A stretch of DNA of 64,000 nt from Caulobacter sp031457805 (GCF_031457805.1 NZ_JAVDXI010000005.1:124001-188000); one strand, 5' to 3'. Counted from the stretch's first letter, positions 43,990 through 53,202 are shown. Numbers and translations: made by a program. Notes: a model not told the origin generated them from the sequence alone.

Positions 43990-44388
43990 ATGAGCACCGA
44001 ACTGTTCCCCCAAGCCCACACCAAGCACGATCTTGAGCGGGGCTCGGCCCTCGCGCCGCGCTTCAATGGCGATGGCTTGGTCGTGGCTGTAGCCCAGCAC
44101 GCCGACACCGGCGAGATCCTGATGCTGGCCTGGATGAACGCCGAGGCGCTGAAGCTGACGGTCGACACCCAGATCGCGCACTACTTCAGTCGATCGCGTA
44201 ATGAACTCTGGAAGAAGGGCGACACCAGCGGCCAACTGCAAGATGTGGTCGAGCTGCGGGTCGACTGCGACCAGGACGCCGTATTGCTCAAGGTCCGCCC
44301 GCGCGGCGATGGCGGGGCCTGCCACGTGGGCTTCCGGTCGTGCTTCTACCGGGTGCTGGAAGACGGGGCGCTGATCGAGAAACCCTGA
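43990..44388 (+). CDS. hisI: phosphoribosyl-AMP cyclohydrolase
   Basis: A protein of 132 residues with only the PRA-CH activity (no HisE fusion), the third step of histidine synthesis. Conserved metal-binding sequences are LAWMNAEALKLTVDTQIAHYFSRSRNELWKKGDTSG and LRVDCDQDAVLLKVRPRGDGGACHVGFRSCFYR. ATG 43990 fits the family; an ATG three codons earlier is possible. The 3' end overlaps the convergent acyltransferase gene by 43 bp. Confidence 0.96.
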   Translation: MSTELFPQAHTKHDLERGSALAPRFNGDGLVVAVAQHADTGEILMLAWMNAEALKLTVDTQIAHYFSRSRNELWKKGDTSGQLQDVVELRVDCDQDAVLLKVRPRGDGGACHVGFRSCFYRVLEDGALIEKP

Positions 44389-45392
44389 GGCTTCCGATCA
44401 AGGCGTCGTGCGGCCCAAGGCTCGAACCAGCGATGCGCAGCCCAGGCCAGGCCCAGCGCCAGAGGGAAGGCCAGAGCGTTGAGGCTCCAACGTACGATCC
44501 CATCGGGCATCGTCCGGGTGACTTCAGCCAGCCCCATTACGACCGGAATATGCAAGGCGTACAGCGCGTAGGAGAGGCCCGCTAGCGCGTCCAGCGCAGG
44601 CCGCAGCCGACCAACCGTCGCCTGCGCCGCCGAGGCGACGATTGCAGGGAAAAGCACTAGTCCCGCGAACAGATCAAACACGGCGCGCCCGGTCTCGGGG
44701 ACTGGCGGCGTAAGCGTGAGGACGACCACCGCCAGAATCGGAACGATCGGCGCGGCGGGAACGAGCGACCTTCCCGCCATGACCAGTCGCGCCGCCAGCA
44801 CGCCGGCGAAAAAGCCGTAGACCACCCGTGGAGCGCCCATCCACCAGGCGCCCCCTTCTGGTCCCAGCGAGCCCGTCCCCTGGCTGATCACCAGGGTGAT
44901 GTGAGCGGCGGCGCCCACCAGAACCAAGGCGACCAGTCGTCGGGTGGATAGCCAGGGCGCGACCAACGCATAGACGAGATTGGAGGCCAATTCCCACATC
45001 AGCGACCACTGCGGACCATTGAGCGGGAATACGTCGCGGCCCGCTGTGAAGGGCACGAACAGCAGACCCAGGCTTAAAAGCAGCGCGACAGAAGCCGGAT
45101 CCTTGCCGCCGATCAGCCACAAGGTCGCCCCCAGAAACAGGCCCAGGGCAGCCATGGGGTAGAGGCGTTTGAGGCGCTTGAGCATGAAGGCGCAGCCCGC
45201 GCCATCCGCCAGCGCTCCGTCGTAGGCTCGCGCCAGAACAAAGCCGCTGATGACGAAAAAGAGGTCGACCGCCAGGTAGCCGTGGCTGAGAATTTCGCGC
45301 GGCAGGGCCAGTCCGCGCGCATGGTAAGCCAGCACCAACAGGGCGGCGAGGCCCCGCAGGGCGTCCAGACCTGGGATGCGGCTTGCGGTCAT
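44346..45392 (-). CDS. acyltransferase 3 family membrane protein
   Basis: An OafA/YrhL-type protein of 348 residues with about ten membrane helices. The N-terminus IPGLDALRGLAALLVLAYHARG carries the conserved histidine after the LRG motif, and GYLAVDLFFVISGFVLARAY is the family signature. It probably acetylates a cell-surface glycan. I chose ATG 45392. The C-terminal 14 codons overlap the end of hisI on the other strand. Confidence 0.93.
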   Translation of the reverse strand: MTASRIPGLDALRGLAALLVLAYHARGLALPREILSHGYLAVDLFFVISGFVLARAYDGALADGAGCAFMLKRLKRLYPMAALGLFLGATLWLIGGKDPASVALLLSLGLLFVPFTAGRDVFPLNGPQWSLMWELASNLVYALVAPWLSTRRLVALVLVGAAAHITLVISQGTGSLGPEGGAWWMGAPRVVYGFFAGVLAARLVMAGRSLVPAAPIVPILAVVVLTLTPPVPETGRAVFDLFAGLVLFPAIVASAAQATVGRLRPALDALAGLSYALYALHIPVVMGLAEVTRTMPDGIVRWSLNALAFPLALGLAWAAHRWFEPWAARRLDRKPQGFSISAPSSSTR

Positions 45393-45438
45393 GCTGACAA
45401 CAGACCATGGATTGGTTGAGAAAGCCGGAAAGCCCGCG

Positions 45439-46065
45439 ATGACCACGCTCGAGGCCCTGATCGCCTTCACTCTCGCGGCCGGCCTCTTGACGTTGACACC
45501 CGGCCTGGACACCGCGCTGGTCATCCGCACAGCGGCTGCAGAAGGCCCGCGTCGCGCCGCCGGCGCAGCAATCGGCATCGGACTCGGCTGCATGATCTGG
45601 GGCGCGGCCGCATCATTCGGGGTCGGCGCGCTTCTGACGGCGTCGCAGGCGGCCTACACGGTGCTGAAATGGGCCGGCGCGATCTACCTCGCCTGGACGG
45701 GATTGCGCATGATCCTGCGACCACGCGAGGCCTTCGAGCCGGGCGAGACCAAGCCCGTCGACGCAGGGCCCGCCGCAGCGCTGCGACGTGGCTTGCTGAC
45801 CAACCTGCTCAATCCCAAGGTCGGAATCTTCTACGTCTCGTTCCTGCCCCAGTTCATGCCCGCCGGCGTTGATCCGGCGCGCTTTGGACTGTTGCTCACG
45901 ACGATCCACGTCGTGGAGGGCCTGGCGTGGTTCGCGCTGCTCATCGCAGCCACCGTCCCCATCGCAGGAATCTTGCGGTTACCGGTGGTGGTCCGCTGGT
46001 TGGACCGGACCACCGGCCTGGTGTTCATCGCGTTCGGCCTGCGCTTGGCTCTCGACCGGCGCTAG
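45439..46065 (+). CDS. LysE family translocator
   Basis: An inner-membrane exporter of 208 residues with six helices. Family motifs are LLTLTPGLDTALVIRTAAAEGPRRAAGAAIGIGLG and RRGLLTNLLNPKVGIFYVSFLPQF. It probably exports an amino acid such as homoserine, threonine or lysine. I chose ATG 45439. Its TAG stop (46063-46065) lies within the terminal CTAG of repeat C2. Confidence 0.93.
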   Translation: MTTLEALIAFTLAAGLLTLTPGLDTALVIRTAAAEGPRRAAGAAIGIGLGCMIWGAAASFGVGALLTASQAAYTVLKWAGAIYLAWTGLRMILRPREAFEPGETKPVDAGPAAALRRGLLTNLLNPKVGIFYVSFLPQFMPAGVDPARFGLLLTTIHVVEGLAWFALLIAATVPIAGILRLPVVVRWLDRTTGLVFIAFGLRLALDRR

Positions 46066-46169
46066 AGCATTTTTCGAGCGAAGTGGTTCCGGTTCGCGTG
46101 AAGAAAAATTCGTCAAAACAAAAGATTAGAGCTCACGGCCTGACGCAGTCAGGTCGTGAAATGCTCTAG
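46062..46169. repeat. palindromic repeat, family C, supplying both flanking stop codons (copy C2)
   Basis: The perfect terminal inverted repeat CTAGAGCAT/ATGCTCTAG bounds an element with a GTGGTTCCGGTTCGCGTGAA core, a TTAGAGC segment and a second hairpin CACGGCCTGACGCAGTCAGGTCGTG. The stop of lysE is TAG in the left CTAG; the stop of phoD is TAG in the right CTAG on the other strand. Confidence 0.88.
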
Positions 46170-47857
46170 ACTTCCCGCAGGGCCTCCACCCCGCCGTCCG
46201 CCGCCGGCGTGACGACAAACCGCTTGAGCGCGCTGACCGTGTAGGTCGGCTCAAGGATGGTGGAGACCGCCATCAGGTCGCTGGTCGCCTTGCCATGCGC
46301 GAGGGTCAGCACCACGAAACCCTTCGCGCTCGGATGCGCGTATTTGACTTCCTTGTTGCGCTGCACGAACGCCTCGCCGAGCGGCACGCCCGGAAGGATG
46401 TCGCCATAGCCGGGCGAGGTGACCGAGGTGGTCCCGAACTCGACCGCCACGCGCTTCTGGCCCGCGTCGTTCCACAGCTCGTTGGCCCAGAACATGTGGC
46501 TGTCGCCAGCCAGCACGATCGGACGGGCCTTGGCCGCGCTGAAGATGTCGTAGACCCGCTGACGATCAGCGGGATAGCCGTCCCAAGCGTCGAGGTTGGA
46601 GGGAATGTCATAGGCCGCCATGGCCACCGACTGCGCGACGCGGCTGCGCGCGTAGTCGGGCAGCTTGGCGAGCAGCCCGGCGAACGCGGCTTCGCCCATG
46701 GTCGCCTTGAGGTCCGGCGCCGCGACGCGGGCCATGACCACCTGGTTGCCAAGCACCTGCCAGGCCGTTCCAGCCTTGACCGACGCATCGACCTGCCCCG
46801 CCAGCCAGCGCTCCTGTCCCTCGCCCATCATACGACGGCTGGGATCCTTCCACTTGGCGGCGAAGGCCGCGATATCGGGCTTGCCTTCGACGACCGGCAG
46901 ATCGACGTCATAGTCGAGCTCCGGCGTGCGCGCGGTCAGACGGGTCTCGACCATCATGAGCGACGCCACGTCGCCGAACTGGAACGATCGCCAGGCGGCT
47001 TCCGGGAGCGTCGCCTCGCGGATCGGCATCCACTCGTAATAGGCCTTCAGCGCTGCGGCCTTGCGCGCCGTCCAGTCACCTTCGGTCTTGGGCTGATGGT
47101 TCTCGGCCCCGCCAACCCAACTGTCGTTGGCGGTCTCGTGGTCGTCCCAGACCACGATCCAAGGCGCGCGGGCATGAGCCGCCTGAAGGCCTGGGTCGGT
47201 CTTGTACTGGGCGTGACGACGACGATAGTCCTCAAGCGTCACGATCTCATGCGGCGGGTCCGGCGCGCGCGCCGCAGCCACCGGCGAGTTCATGCCGTAG
47301 TCCTTGGGGCTTCCACCGTACTCATAGATATAGTCGCCCAGGTGCAGCACCGCGTCGACGCGCGGCAGCTTGGCGATGGCGTCATAGGCGTTGAAGTAGC
47401 CGTTGGGATGCAGGCTACAAGAGGCCACCGCCAGGACGACGTCCTTGGTCGCGCCGACCGGCAGTGTGCGCGTGCGTCCGACCGGCGACGTTACGCCATT
47501 GGCCTTGAACCGATACCAGTACTCGGTGGCCGGCTTCAGGCCCTGGCCGTCGAGGTCATGCTTGACGGTCCAGTCGCGGCTGGCGCGGGCGCGCAGGCCG
47601 CGACTGATGGTGATCAGGGTCTTGAAATCGGGGTCGACGGCGATCTCAAGATCGACGTCGATGTCGCCGGTCGTCGGCTGCTTGGGCGTCACGCGCGTCC
47701 AGAAGACGACGGCGCTTGGGCCGGGATCGCCGCTGGCGACGCCGTGCTCGAAGGCCACAGCCCCCTTGTAGGCCACGACAGGCTTGGCCGCGGCCTCACC
47801 CGCAGCCGCCCCCGACACGCCCAGTAGTCCGAGCAACCTGCGACGATCGATCTTCAT
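46166..47857 (-). CDS. phoD: PhoD-like alkaline phosphatase / phosphodiesterase
   Basis: A secreted metalloenzyme of 563 residues. A short Tat-type signal (MKIDRRRLLGLLGVSGAAAGEA) directs it to the periplasm. The PhoD_N domain spans about residues 35-130. The catalytic core includes AVASCSLHPNGYFNAYDAI, VLHLGDYIYEYGG, WDDHETANDSW, WLAGQ and VLAGDSHMFWANEL, giving the Ca/Fe-type metal site. It would release phosphate from organic esters. I chose ATG 47857. A TonB-dependent receptor gene lies 32 bp upstream on the same strand. Confidence 0.92.
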   Translation of the reverse strand: MKIDRRRLLGLLGVSGAAAGEAAAKPVVAYKGAVAFEHGVASGDPGPSAVVFWTRVTPKQPTTGDIDVDLEIAVDPDFKTLITISRGLRARASRDWTVKHDLDGQGLKPATEYWYRFKANGVTSPVGRTRTLPVGATKDVVLAVASCSLHPNGYFNAYDAIAKLPRVDAVLHLGDYIYEYGGSPKDYGMNSPVAAARAPDPPHEIVTLEDYRRRHAQYKTDPGLQAAHARAPWIVVWDDHETANDSWVGGAENHQPKTEGDWTARKAAALKAYYEWMPIREATLPEAAWRSFQFGDVASLMMVETRLTARTPELDYDVDLPVVEGKPDIAAFAAKWKDPSRRMMGEGQERWLAGQVDASVKAGTAWQVLGNQVVMARVAAPDLKATMGEAAFAGLLAKLPDYARSRVAQSVAMAAYDIPSNLDAWDGYPADRQRVYDIFSAAKARPIVLAGDSHMFWANELWNDAGQKRVAVEFGTTSVTSPGYGDILPGVPLGEAFVQRNKEVKYAHPSAKGFVVLTLAHGKATSDLMAVSTILEPTYTVSALKRFVVTPAADGGVEALREV

Positions 47858-47889
47858 CCCGACCTCCCCTTTTCCGACACGATGCGCCG

Positions 47890-50379
47890 TCAGCGACGGA
47901 ACGTCACCCCCACGCCCATGAAGCGCGGCTTGCCGGCGATGAAGGTCGGGATGCCGAAGCTGTCGCCCGTGTTGCCCGCGTCCTTCAGGTAGCGCTCGTC
48001 GCCGAGGTTCTCGACGAAGGCCTCGACCTTCCAACGATCGTCCACGGCGCCAAAGCCGACACGCACATTCAGGAGGCCATAGGCGTCCTGGAACTCGTCC
48101 AGCTTGGTGTCGGGGAACAGACCCGCCGATTGCAGATCAGCCCGGTCGTTGTTGTCATCGAAGAACATCTTCGAGCGCCAGGTGTAGGTCGGCGAGAACG
48201 TCACCTTGCCGCCCAGCGCCTCGCGGCTGAACAGCGCGCCCATCGACACGGCATGGTCTGGCGAGAGACGGAACTGGTTGCCCTTGCGCAGACCGCTCTC
48301 GAGACGGGCGTGGTTGTAGCCGTAGGTCCCGAACAGCGTCCAGAAGTCGCCCGCCTGCAGCCGCGCTTCGCCCTCGAAGCCATAGGCTTTGGCCTTGCCG
48401 GCGTTGAGCGTCACGACCTGAGCGCCCTGACGGAAGGTGGTGGCGAAGTTGTCGTAGTCATAGCGGAACACTGCGCCCGACAGATACAGGCGACCGTCCA
48501 TCAGCTTGCCCTTCGCGCCGGCCTCGTAGCTGTCGACAACCTCGGCGTCGACCGTGCTGAAGCGCGGCTGGCCCAGCGGCGCGGCGGGCGCGCTGGTCGA
48601 GATCACGTCCGGACGACGCCCGCGCGCGAAAGACGCATAGAGGCTGAGATTCTCCGACGCGGCGTAGCGGCCCACCAGCCGCCAGGTGACGCCGCTGTCA
48701 GAGATCGACTTGCTGAACGTGTCGCCATTGTTGGCGGTCGGCTGGTTGAGCAGGCCCAGCAGCGGCAAGGCCGGATTGTTCACCGCGTTCGGCTGCGCGG
48801 CCAGGAACAGGTTGGTCGGCGTCGGCGCGGCCAGCAGCACGCCCAGGATCGAGCGGCCGTTCTGGACGGTGGAGCGGTAGGCCGCCTCGCGATCTTCGCT
48901 GGTGTAGCGAACGCCGGCCGTCAACTCCAGCTTGTCCGTCAAGCGCAGCGTGCCGTCGGCATAGACGTCGTAGGTGGTGTTCTCACCGTAGTTGGCGAAC
49001 TCTTCGCGATGGACCGGCTTCAGGTTCGAGGCGAGGCCCGTCGCCAGCGTGGAGGGAATGCCAAAGCCCAGTTGCAGGACCTGCGCCAGATAGGCCGGGT
49101 TGGTCAGGACGGCCTGAGGCTGGGGCGTCGGGCGGCTGATGCCCAGCGGCGAGGCGCCCGCCAGCAAGGCCAGCACAAGGCGCTCGTCCATCTGCCCCGG
49201 GATGCGCCACGAGCCGGTCTCGTGGAAATAGTTGGCGCCGACAAAGCCCGAGAAGCGGCCGCCGGCGTCATAGCGCAGACGCAGTTCCTGGCTTTGTTGG
49301 CGGCCTTGCGCGTCCTCGGCGAACGTCAGGATCGGCAGGGACGAGCCGTCCGGATCGAAGACTTCGTTCGAGTGGAAGGCGCGGGTGGCGGTGATCGACG
49401 ACAGGGTCAGGCTGTCGTTGATCCGGTAATCGGCCAGCGCCGTCAGGCCGTAGACCTTGCGGTCGAGGCCCAGCGGCTTGCCGCCTTCAAAGCCCGCTCC
49501 TGGCGACAGGGTCGCAAAGCCGCCCACCGACGTGTCGCTCAGCGCCTCGCCGGTGATTGGATTGCTGGGGTTGAAGGTGTGGCTCTTGAACGATGTGCCC
49601 GTAGTGTCGTCGACTTGGTAGTTACCGATCAGGTCCAGCTTCAAAGCGCCGGGCTCGATATGATAGGCGATCCGCACGGCCTTCGTGTTGGTCGAGTCAT
49701 AGGCGTCGCCGCCGGCCGCGTCCTTCACATAGCCTTCCGTCTGACGCGTCCGCGCCGCGATGCGCAGAGCCGAACCGTCGCCGAAAGCGAAGTTGACCAT
49801 CGTCTCGCCGACCAGATAGCCGCGCGTGCCGCCCTCGGCCTTGAGCGCCCAGTCGAGGCTCGCGGGGTTCGCCTTGTTCTGGACGAGGTTCACCGCCCCG
49901 ATCAGGGCGCCGCGACCAAACAGGGTCGACTGCGGCCCCTTGGCGACTTCCACCCGTTCCATGTCGAAGAGTTCGACGTACGAGCCGCGCGAACGCGAGA
50001 TCGGCACGCCGTCCTGATAGATCGAAACGCGGGTTTCGTCGGTGGCCGAGCCTGAGTCCGAGGTGATGCCGCGCATCACGAAGCCGGAATTGTTGTTCGA
50101 CTGGTTCTGAACCAGAAAGCCCGGCGTGAAGGCCGAGAGCTCGTCGAACGCCTTTACGCCGATCGCTTCCAGGAACTTGCCGGAGTAGGCCGTGACGGCG
50201 ATCGGCACGTCGACCGGATCCTGCGCCCGCTTCTGGGCCGTCACCACGAGCTCTCCGAGCAGCGCGGGTTCGTTGTTGCCTGTCGGAGCGCCTTCCTGAG
50301 CGGCCGCCAGGGTCGGTGCGGCGGCGAGCAGGCTCAGAGCGCTGGCGGTCAACAGCGTGGTGGTGCGGAAGGCGCGCAT
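47890..50379 (-). CDS. TonB-dependent receptor, linked to PhoD
   Basis: An outer-membrane receptor of 829 residues. The signal peptide is MRAFRTTTLLTASALSLLAAAPTLAAAQ. Next comes a TonB-box-like ELVVTAQKRAQDPVDVPIAVTAYS. The plug spans about residues 55-170 (DELSAFTPGFLVQNQSNNNSGFVMRGI). The beta-barrel follows and ends in GVGVTFRR. It is transcribed into phoD with a 32-bp gap, so it may import the phosphatase's substrate or product. The ligand cannot be read from sequence. Confidence 0.93.
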   Translation of the reverse strand: MRAFRTTTLLTASALSLLAAAPTLAAAQEGAPTGNNEPALLGELVVTAQKRAQDPVDVPIAVTAYSGKFLEAIGVKAFDELSAFTPGFLVQNQSNNNSGFVMRGITSDSGSATDETRVSIYQDGVPISRSRGSYVELFDMERVEVAKGPQSTLFGRGALIGAVNLVQNKANPASLDWALKAEGGTRGYLVGETMVNFAFGDGSALRIAARTRQTEGYVKDAAGGDAYDSTNTKAVRIAYHIEPGALKLDLIGNYQVDDTTGTSFKSHTFNPSNPITGEALSDTSVGGFATLSPGAGFEGGKPLGLDRKVYGLTALADYRINDSLTLSSITATRAFHSNEVFDPDGSSLPILTFAEDAQGRQQSQELRLRYDAGGRFSGFVGANYFHETGSWRIPGQMDERLVLALLAGASPLGISRPTPQPQAVLTNPAYLAQVLQLGFGIPSTLATGLASNLKPVHREEFANYGENTTYDVYADGTLRLTDKLELTAGVRYTSEDREAAYRSTVQNGRSILGVLLAAPTPTNLFLAAQPNAVNNPALPLLGLLNQPTANNGDTFSKSISDSGVTWRLVGRYAASENLSLYASFARGRRPDVISTSAPAAPLGQPRFSTVDAEVVDSYEAGAKGKLMDGRLYLSGAVFRYDYDNFATTFRQGAQVVTLNAGKAKAYGFEGEARLQAGDFWTLFGTYGYNHARLESGLRKGNQFRLSPDHAVSMGALFSREALGGKVTFSPTYTWRSKMFFDDNNDRADLQSAGLFPDTKLDEFQDAYGLLNVRVGFGAVDDRWKVEAFVENLGDERYLKDAGNTGDSFGIPTFIAGKPRFMGVGVTFRR

Positions 50380-50474
50380 GGACTATCCCCCAAAAGACAC
50401 GAAACTTGAGCACGCACCTAGGCGCCCAGCATGTCGGCGGTGCGACGGGCTGATGACGGAGCGATGAAACCCCA

Positions 50475-51503
50475 GTGAACGGCGTGGACGACATCGAGGA
50501 CGACGACCTGCTCGACGATGCCGCCGCGCCAGCCGACGGCGATGGCGAGCGCCTCAGCGCGGACCTTCCGGCGAACCTCGCCGGCCAGCGCCTGGACAAG
50601 GTGCTTGCGCCGCTGTTCCCGGACCTGTCGCGCGCCAGGCTCCAGACGCTGATCGCTGAAGGCAGGCTCACCTTCGAGGGCGAGACGATCGCCGACGCCT
50701 CGCGCAAGGCCCGGGCGGGCGTCTATAGCCTGGTCGTTCCGCCGCCCGCCCCCGCAGACCCGGAGCCCGAGGCCCTCCCGCTGTCGATCCTCTTCGAGGA
50801 CGCCCATCTGATCGTGGTGGACAAGGCCGCCGGCATGGCCGCGCACCCCGCGCCCGGGACCTACAGCGGCACGCTGGTCAACGCCCTGCTGCATCACTGC
50901 GGCGACACCCTTTCGGGCGTCGGCGGGGTGGCGCGACCGGGCATCGTGCATCGGCTCGACAAGGACACTTCAGGCGTCATGGTCGCGGCCAAGAGCGACG
51001 CGGCCCATCGCGGGCTCTCCGCGCTGTTCGCCACGCATGACATTGATCGCCTCTATGTGGCCCTCACCCGCGGCGCGCCCAGCCCGCCGATCGGTACGAT
51101 CCACACTCAGCTCGGCCGATCACCGGGAGACCGTAAGAAGATGGCTGTGTTGCGCTCCGGCGGTCGCGAAGCCATCACCCACTATCGGGTCGAAGCCGCC
51201 TTTGGTCCGCAGGATCGCCCCGTCGCCGCGCGCGTCGCCTGTCGGCTAGAGACCGGTCGCACCCACCAGATCCGCGTCCATATGGCCAGCAAGGGCTCGC
51301 CCTGCCTTGGCGACCCCGTCTACGGCGCCGGACAGCCCGCCGCCGCCGTCCGCGAACAGATGGAGACGGCTGGCCTCCGACGCCAGGCCCTGCATGCGGC
51401 CGTGCTCGGCTTCGTCCATCCGATCACCGGCGAGACGCTGAGATTCGAGACTTCCCTCCCCGCCGACATGGCGGCTCTGGAGGCGGCGCTCACCAAGCTC
51501 TGA
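50475..51503 (+). CDS. RluA family pseudouridine synthase
   Basis: A protein of 342 residues. The S4 RNA-binding domain is near residues 38-100 (LAGQRLDKVLAPLFPDLSRARLQTLIAEGRL). The catalytic region includes VVDKAAGMAAHPAPG and the RluA signature GIVHRLDKDTSGVMVAAKS with the essential aspartate. The C-terminal TGRTHQIRVHMASKGSPCLGDPVYG is typical of RluD/RluC. The start is GTG 50475, with an acidic extension of about 25 residues before the S4 domain. It modifies uridines in 23S rRNA, most likely in the RluD role. Confidence 0.94.
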   Translation: MNGVDDIEDDDLLDDAAAPADGDGERLSADLPANLAGQRLDKVLAPLFPDLSRARLQTLIAEGRLTFEGETIADASRKARAGVYSLVVPPPAPADPEPEALPLSILFEDAHLIVVDKAAGMAAHPAPGTYSGTLVNALLHHCGDTLSGVGGVARPGIVHRLDKDTSGVMVAAKSDAAHRGLSALFATHDIDRLYVALTRGAPSPPIGTIHTQLGRSPGDRKKMAVLRSGGREAITHYRVEAAFGPQDRPVAARVACRLETGRTHQIRVHMASKGSPCLGDPVYGAGQPAAAVREQMETAGLRRQALHAAVLGFVHPITGETLRFETSLPADMAALEAALTKL

Positions 51504-51600
51504 GCACGACAAGGCTCAAGCTTGCGCTGACGCAACAAAAGCGCCCTAATTGCGCTGGCTTGGCGCCGCAGGGTTCGGCCTCGTCATGTGGAGCGACCCT

Positions 51601-52266
51601 ATGCGGCCTTATCTTGCGACTCTCAGCCTTGCCGCAGCCCTGGTGAGCACGGCCCAGGCCGCGACCTTGTCGGGAGACGACGAGGTGATCGCAACGGCTC
51701 ACGCCAAACCCTCGGCCAAGGCGCTCACCGCCGTCTCGGCCGACGCGCCGGCCGCTCTCCCGGCGACCGCCCCGCGGCCGCTGACGACCCAGGAACAGAT
51801 CGCCGCGTTCATCGCCGCCAACGCCCAAGCCGATGACGCCCCGCGCGGCGTCTTGCCCGCCGAACGCGATGAGGACGGCAAGCGCAAGATCCATGGCTCC
51901 ATGGGCGTCTCGGTCGGCACCGGCGGCTATCGCAGCGCCTACGCCTCGGCGCTGATCCCCGTCGGCGAAAGCACCACGATCGGCGTCGCGGTCTCGAAGA
52001 CGGACTTTGGCAAGCACGGCGGCTGGTACGGTGACCCAACCTACGGCGCTTATGGCTATGACGGACCCGCCTTCAGCCGCGCGCGCGGTGGCGAGCGGCA
52101 ATCCATCGCCCTGTCGGTGATGACCGGCGAGGCGACGGGGTCCGCCGGCGTTCCGGACGGATGCGCGCCGGGTTTCCGGAGCGGCGGACGCTATGTTGAG
52201 CCCCTGTGGGTGGAGACCATGCGCGACGGGACGCATCCCTGCCCCCAGACGGCTCCGCCTCGCTGA
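51601..52266 (+). CDS. hypothetical secreted protein
   Basis: A protein of 221 residues. The signal peptide is MRPYLATLSLAAALVSTAQA. The mature protein has an Ala/Pro-rich first third. A segment follows with the appearance of beta-strands (GSMGVSVGTGGYRSAYASALIPVGESTTIGVAVSKTDFG), then a Gly/Tyr-rich stretch (GWYGDPTYGAYGYDGPAFSRA) and two cysteines near the C-terminus. I chose ATG 51601 because GGAG lies 8 nt upstream and it gives a clean signal peptide. The family is not recognised. Confidence 0.78.
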   Translation: MRPYLATLSLAAALVSTAQAATLSGDDEVIATAHAKPSAKALTAVSADAPAALPATAPRPLTTQEQIAAFIAANAQADDAPRGVLPAERDEDGKRKIHGSMGVSVGTGGYRSAYASALIPVGESTTIGVAVSKTDFGKHGGWYGDPTYGAYGYDGPAFSRARGGERQSIALSVMTGEATGSAGVPDGCAPGFRSGGRYVEPLWVETMRDGTHPCPQTAPPR

Positions 52267-52359
52267 CCGAAAGAAATCTCGCTTTTCCTGCGCTTCTGTT
52301 CGCTCATGTTTAACGGCTTGCGCGCGATGTTGCGCGCCTCGGGCGTCTGGGGCTTTTTG

Positions 52360-53202
52360 ATGCAGCCGGAAATCATACCATACCACCACCCCGCCACCGG
52401 CGCGGTGAGCTACCTGATCGTCGACCCGGCCACCTTCCTTTGCGCCATCGTCGACCCGGTTTTGGATTTCGATCCGATCACCGAGACGATCGGCACCGGC
52501 TTTGTCGATGCGATCATCGCCGATATTCGCGCCAAGGATCTTGGCCCGACCTGGATTCTAGAAACCGGCCTGCACGCGAACCACCTGTCAGCCGCCGGCC
52601 ACCTGAAGTACGAAACCGGCGCCTCGGTGTGCATCGGCGCCCGGGTCGTGGAAAGCCTCAAGCGCCTGGCGCCCAAGTTCGGCGAGACCATGGTCGACCT
52701 CGACGGTTGGGACTTTGACAAGTTGGCTCAGGACGGTGACACCTTCCCGATGGGCGGACTGGAAATCACCCCCATCGCCCTGACGGGTCGACTACCCGGC
52801 GCCGTCGCCTATAAGATGGCGGACATGGTCTTCACCGGCGATCTGGTGCTCGCCCCCGCAGAAGGCGCCGGCCGCTGCGACATTCCCGGCGGCGACGCAG
52901 GCAAGGCGTGGGACGACGCTCAGAAGATTCTGGCCCTGCCGCCGGAAACCCGTGTGTTTCCAGGCGTAGCCGCGACGACGCCCGCCCAGTCAACGGTGGC
53001 CGACCAGAAGGCGTCGAACATCCAACTCAACGACACGATCGACCGCCTCGACTTCATCGCGCTGCGCACAGCGGCCGACGCCTTCCTCCCGGATCCGGAC
53101 CTGGCCGCCGCCGCATTGCGCGTCGCCATTCGTTCTGGTCGCCCGCCTTCGGAGCCCGAGTCAGGCCCTCGCTTCCCGCCAGTTGATCTCAGCCGGATCT
53201 AG
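52360..53202 (+). CDS. metallo-beta-lactamase-fold protein, degenerate persulfide dioxygenase/Blh type
   Basis: A protein of 280 residues. The overall sequence follows the ETHE1/Blh group (IVDPVLDFDP, TWILETGLHANHLSAAGHLK, FTGDLVLAPAEGAGRCDIPGGD, TTPAQSTVADQKASNIQLND). The metal ligands are mostly lost. Where the family has T-H-x-H-x-D-H, this protein reads T-G-L-H72-A-N74-H75. The PGHTxG histidine is replaced in LTGRLPGAVAYKM. The downstream HDY is replaced in VFPGVAATTP. It is therefore probably not an active iron or zinc enzyme of that type. I chose ATG 52360 for the family N-terminus. Confidence 0.85.
   Translation: MQPEIIPYHHPATGAVSYLIVDPATFLCAIVDPVLDFDPITETIGTGFVDAIIADIRAKDLGPTWILETGLHANHLSAAGHLKYETGASVCIGARVVESLKRLAPKFGETMVDLDGWDFDKLAQDGDTFPMGGLEITPIALTGRLPGAVAYKMADMVFTGDLVLAPAEGAGRCDIPGGDAGKAWDDAQKILALPPETRVFPGVAATTPAQSTVADQKASNIQLNDTIDRLDFIALRTAADAFLPDPDLAAAALRVAIRSGRPPSEPESGPRFPPVDLSRI

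Noticed and set aside
47716..50055. A 779-codon plus-strand frame
   Set aside because: Antisense to phoD and the TonB-dependent receptor, with no recognisable motif.
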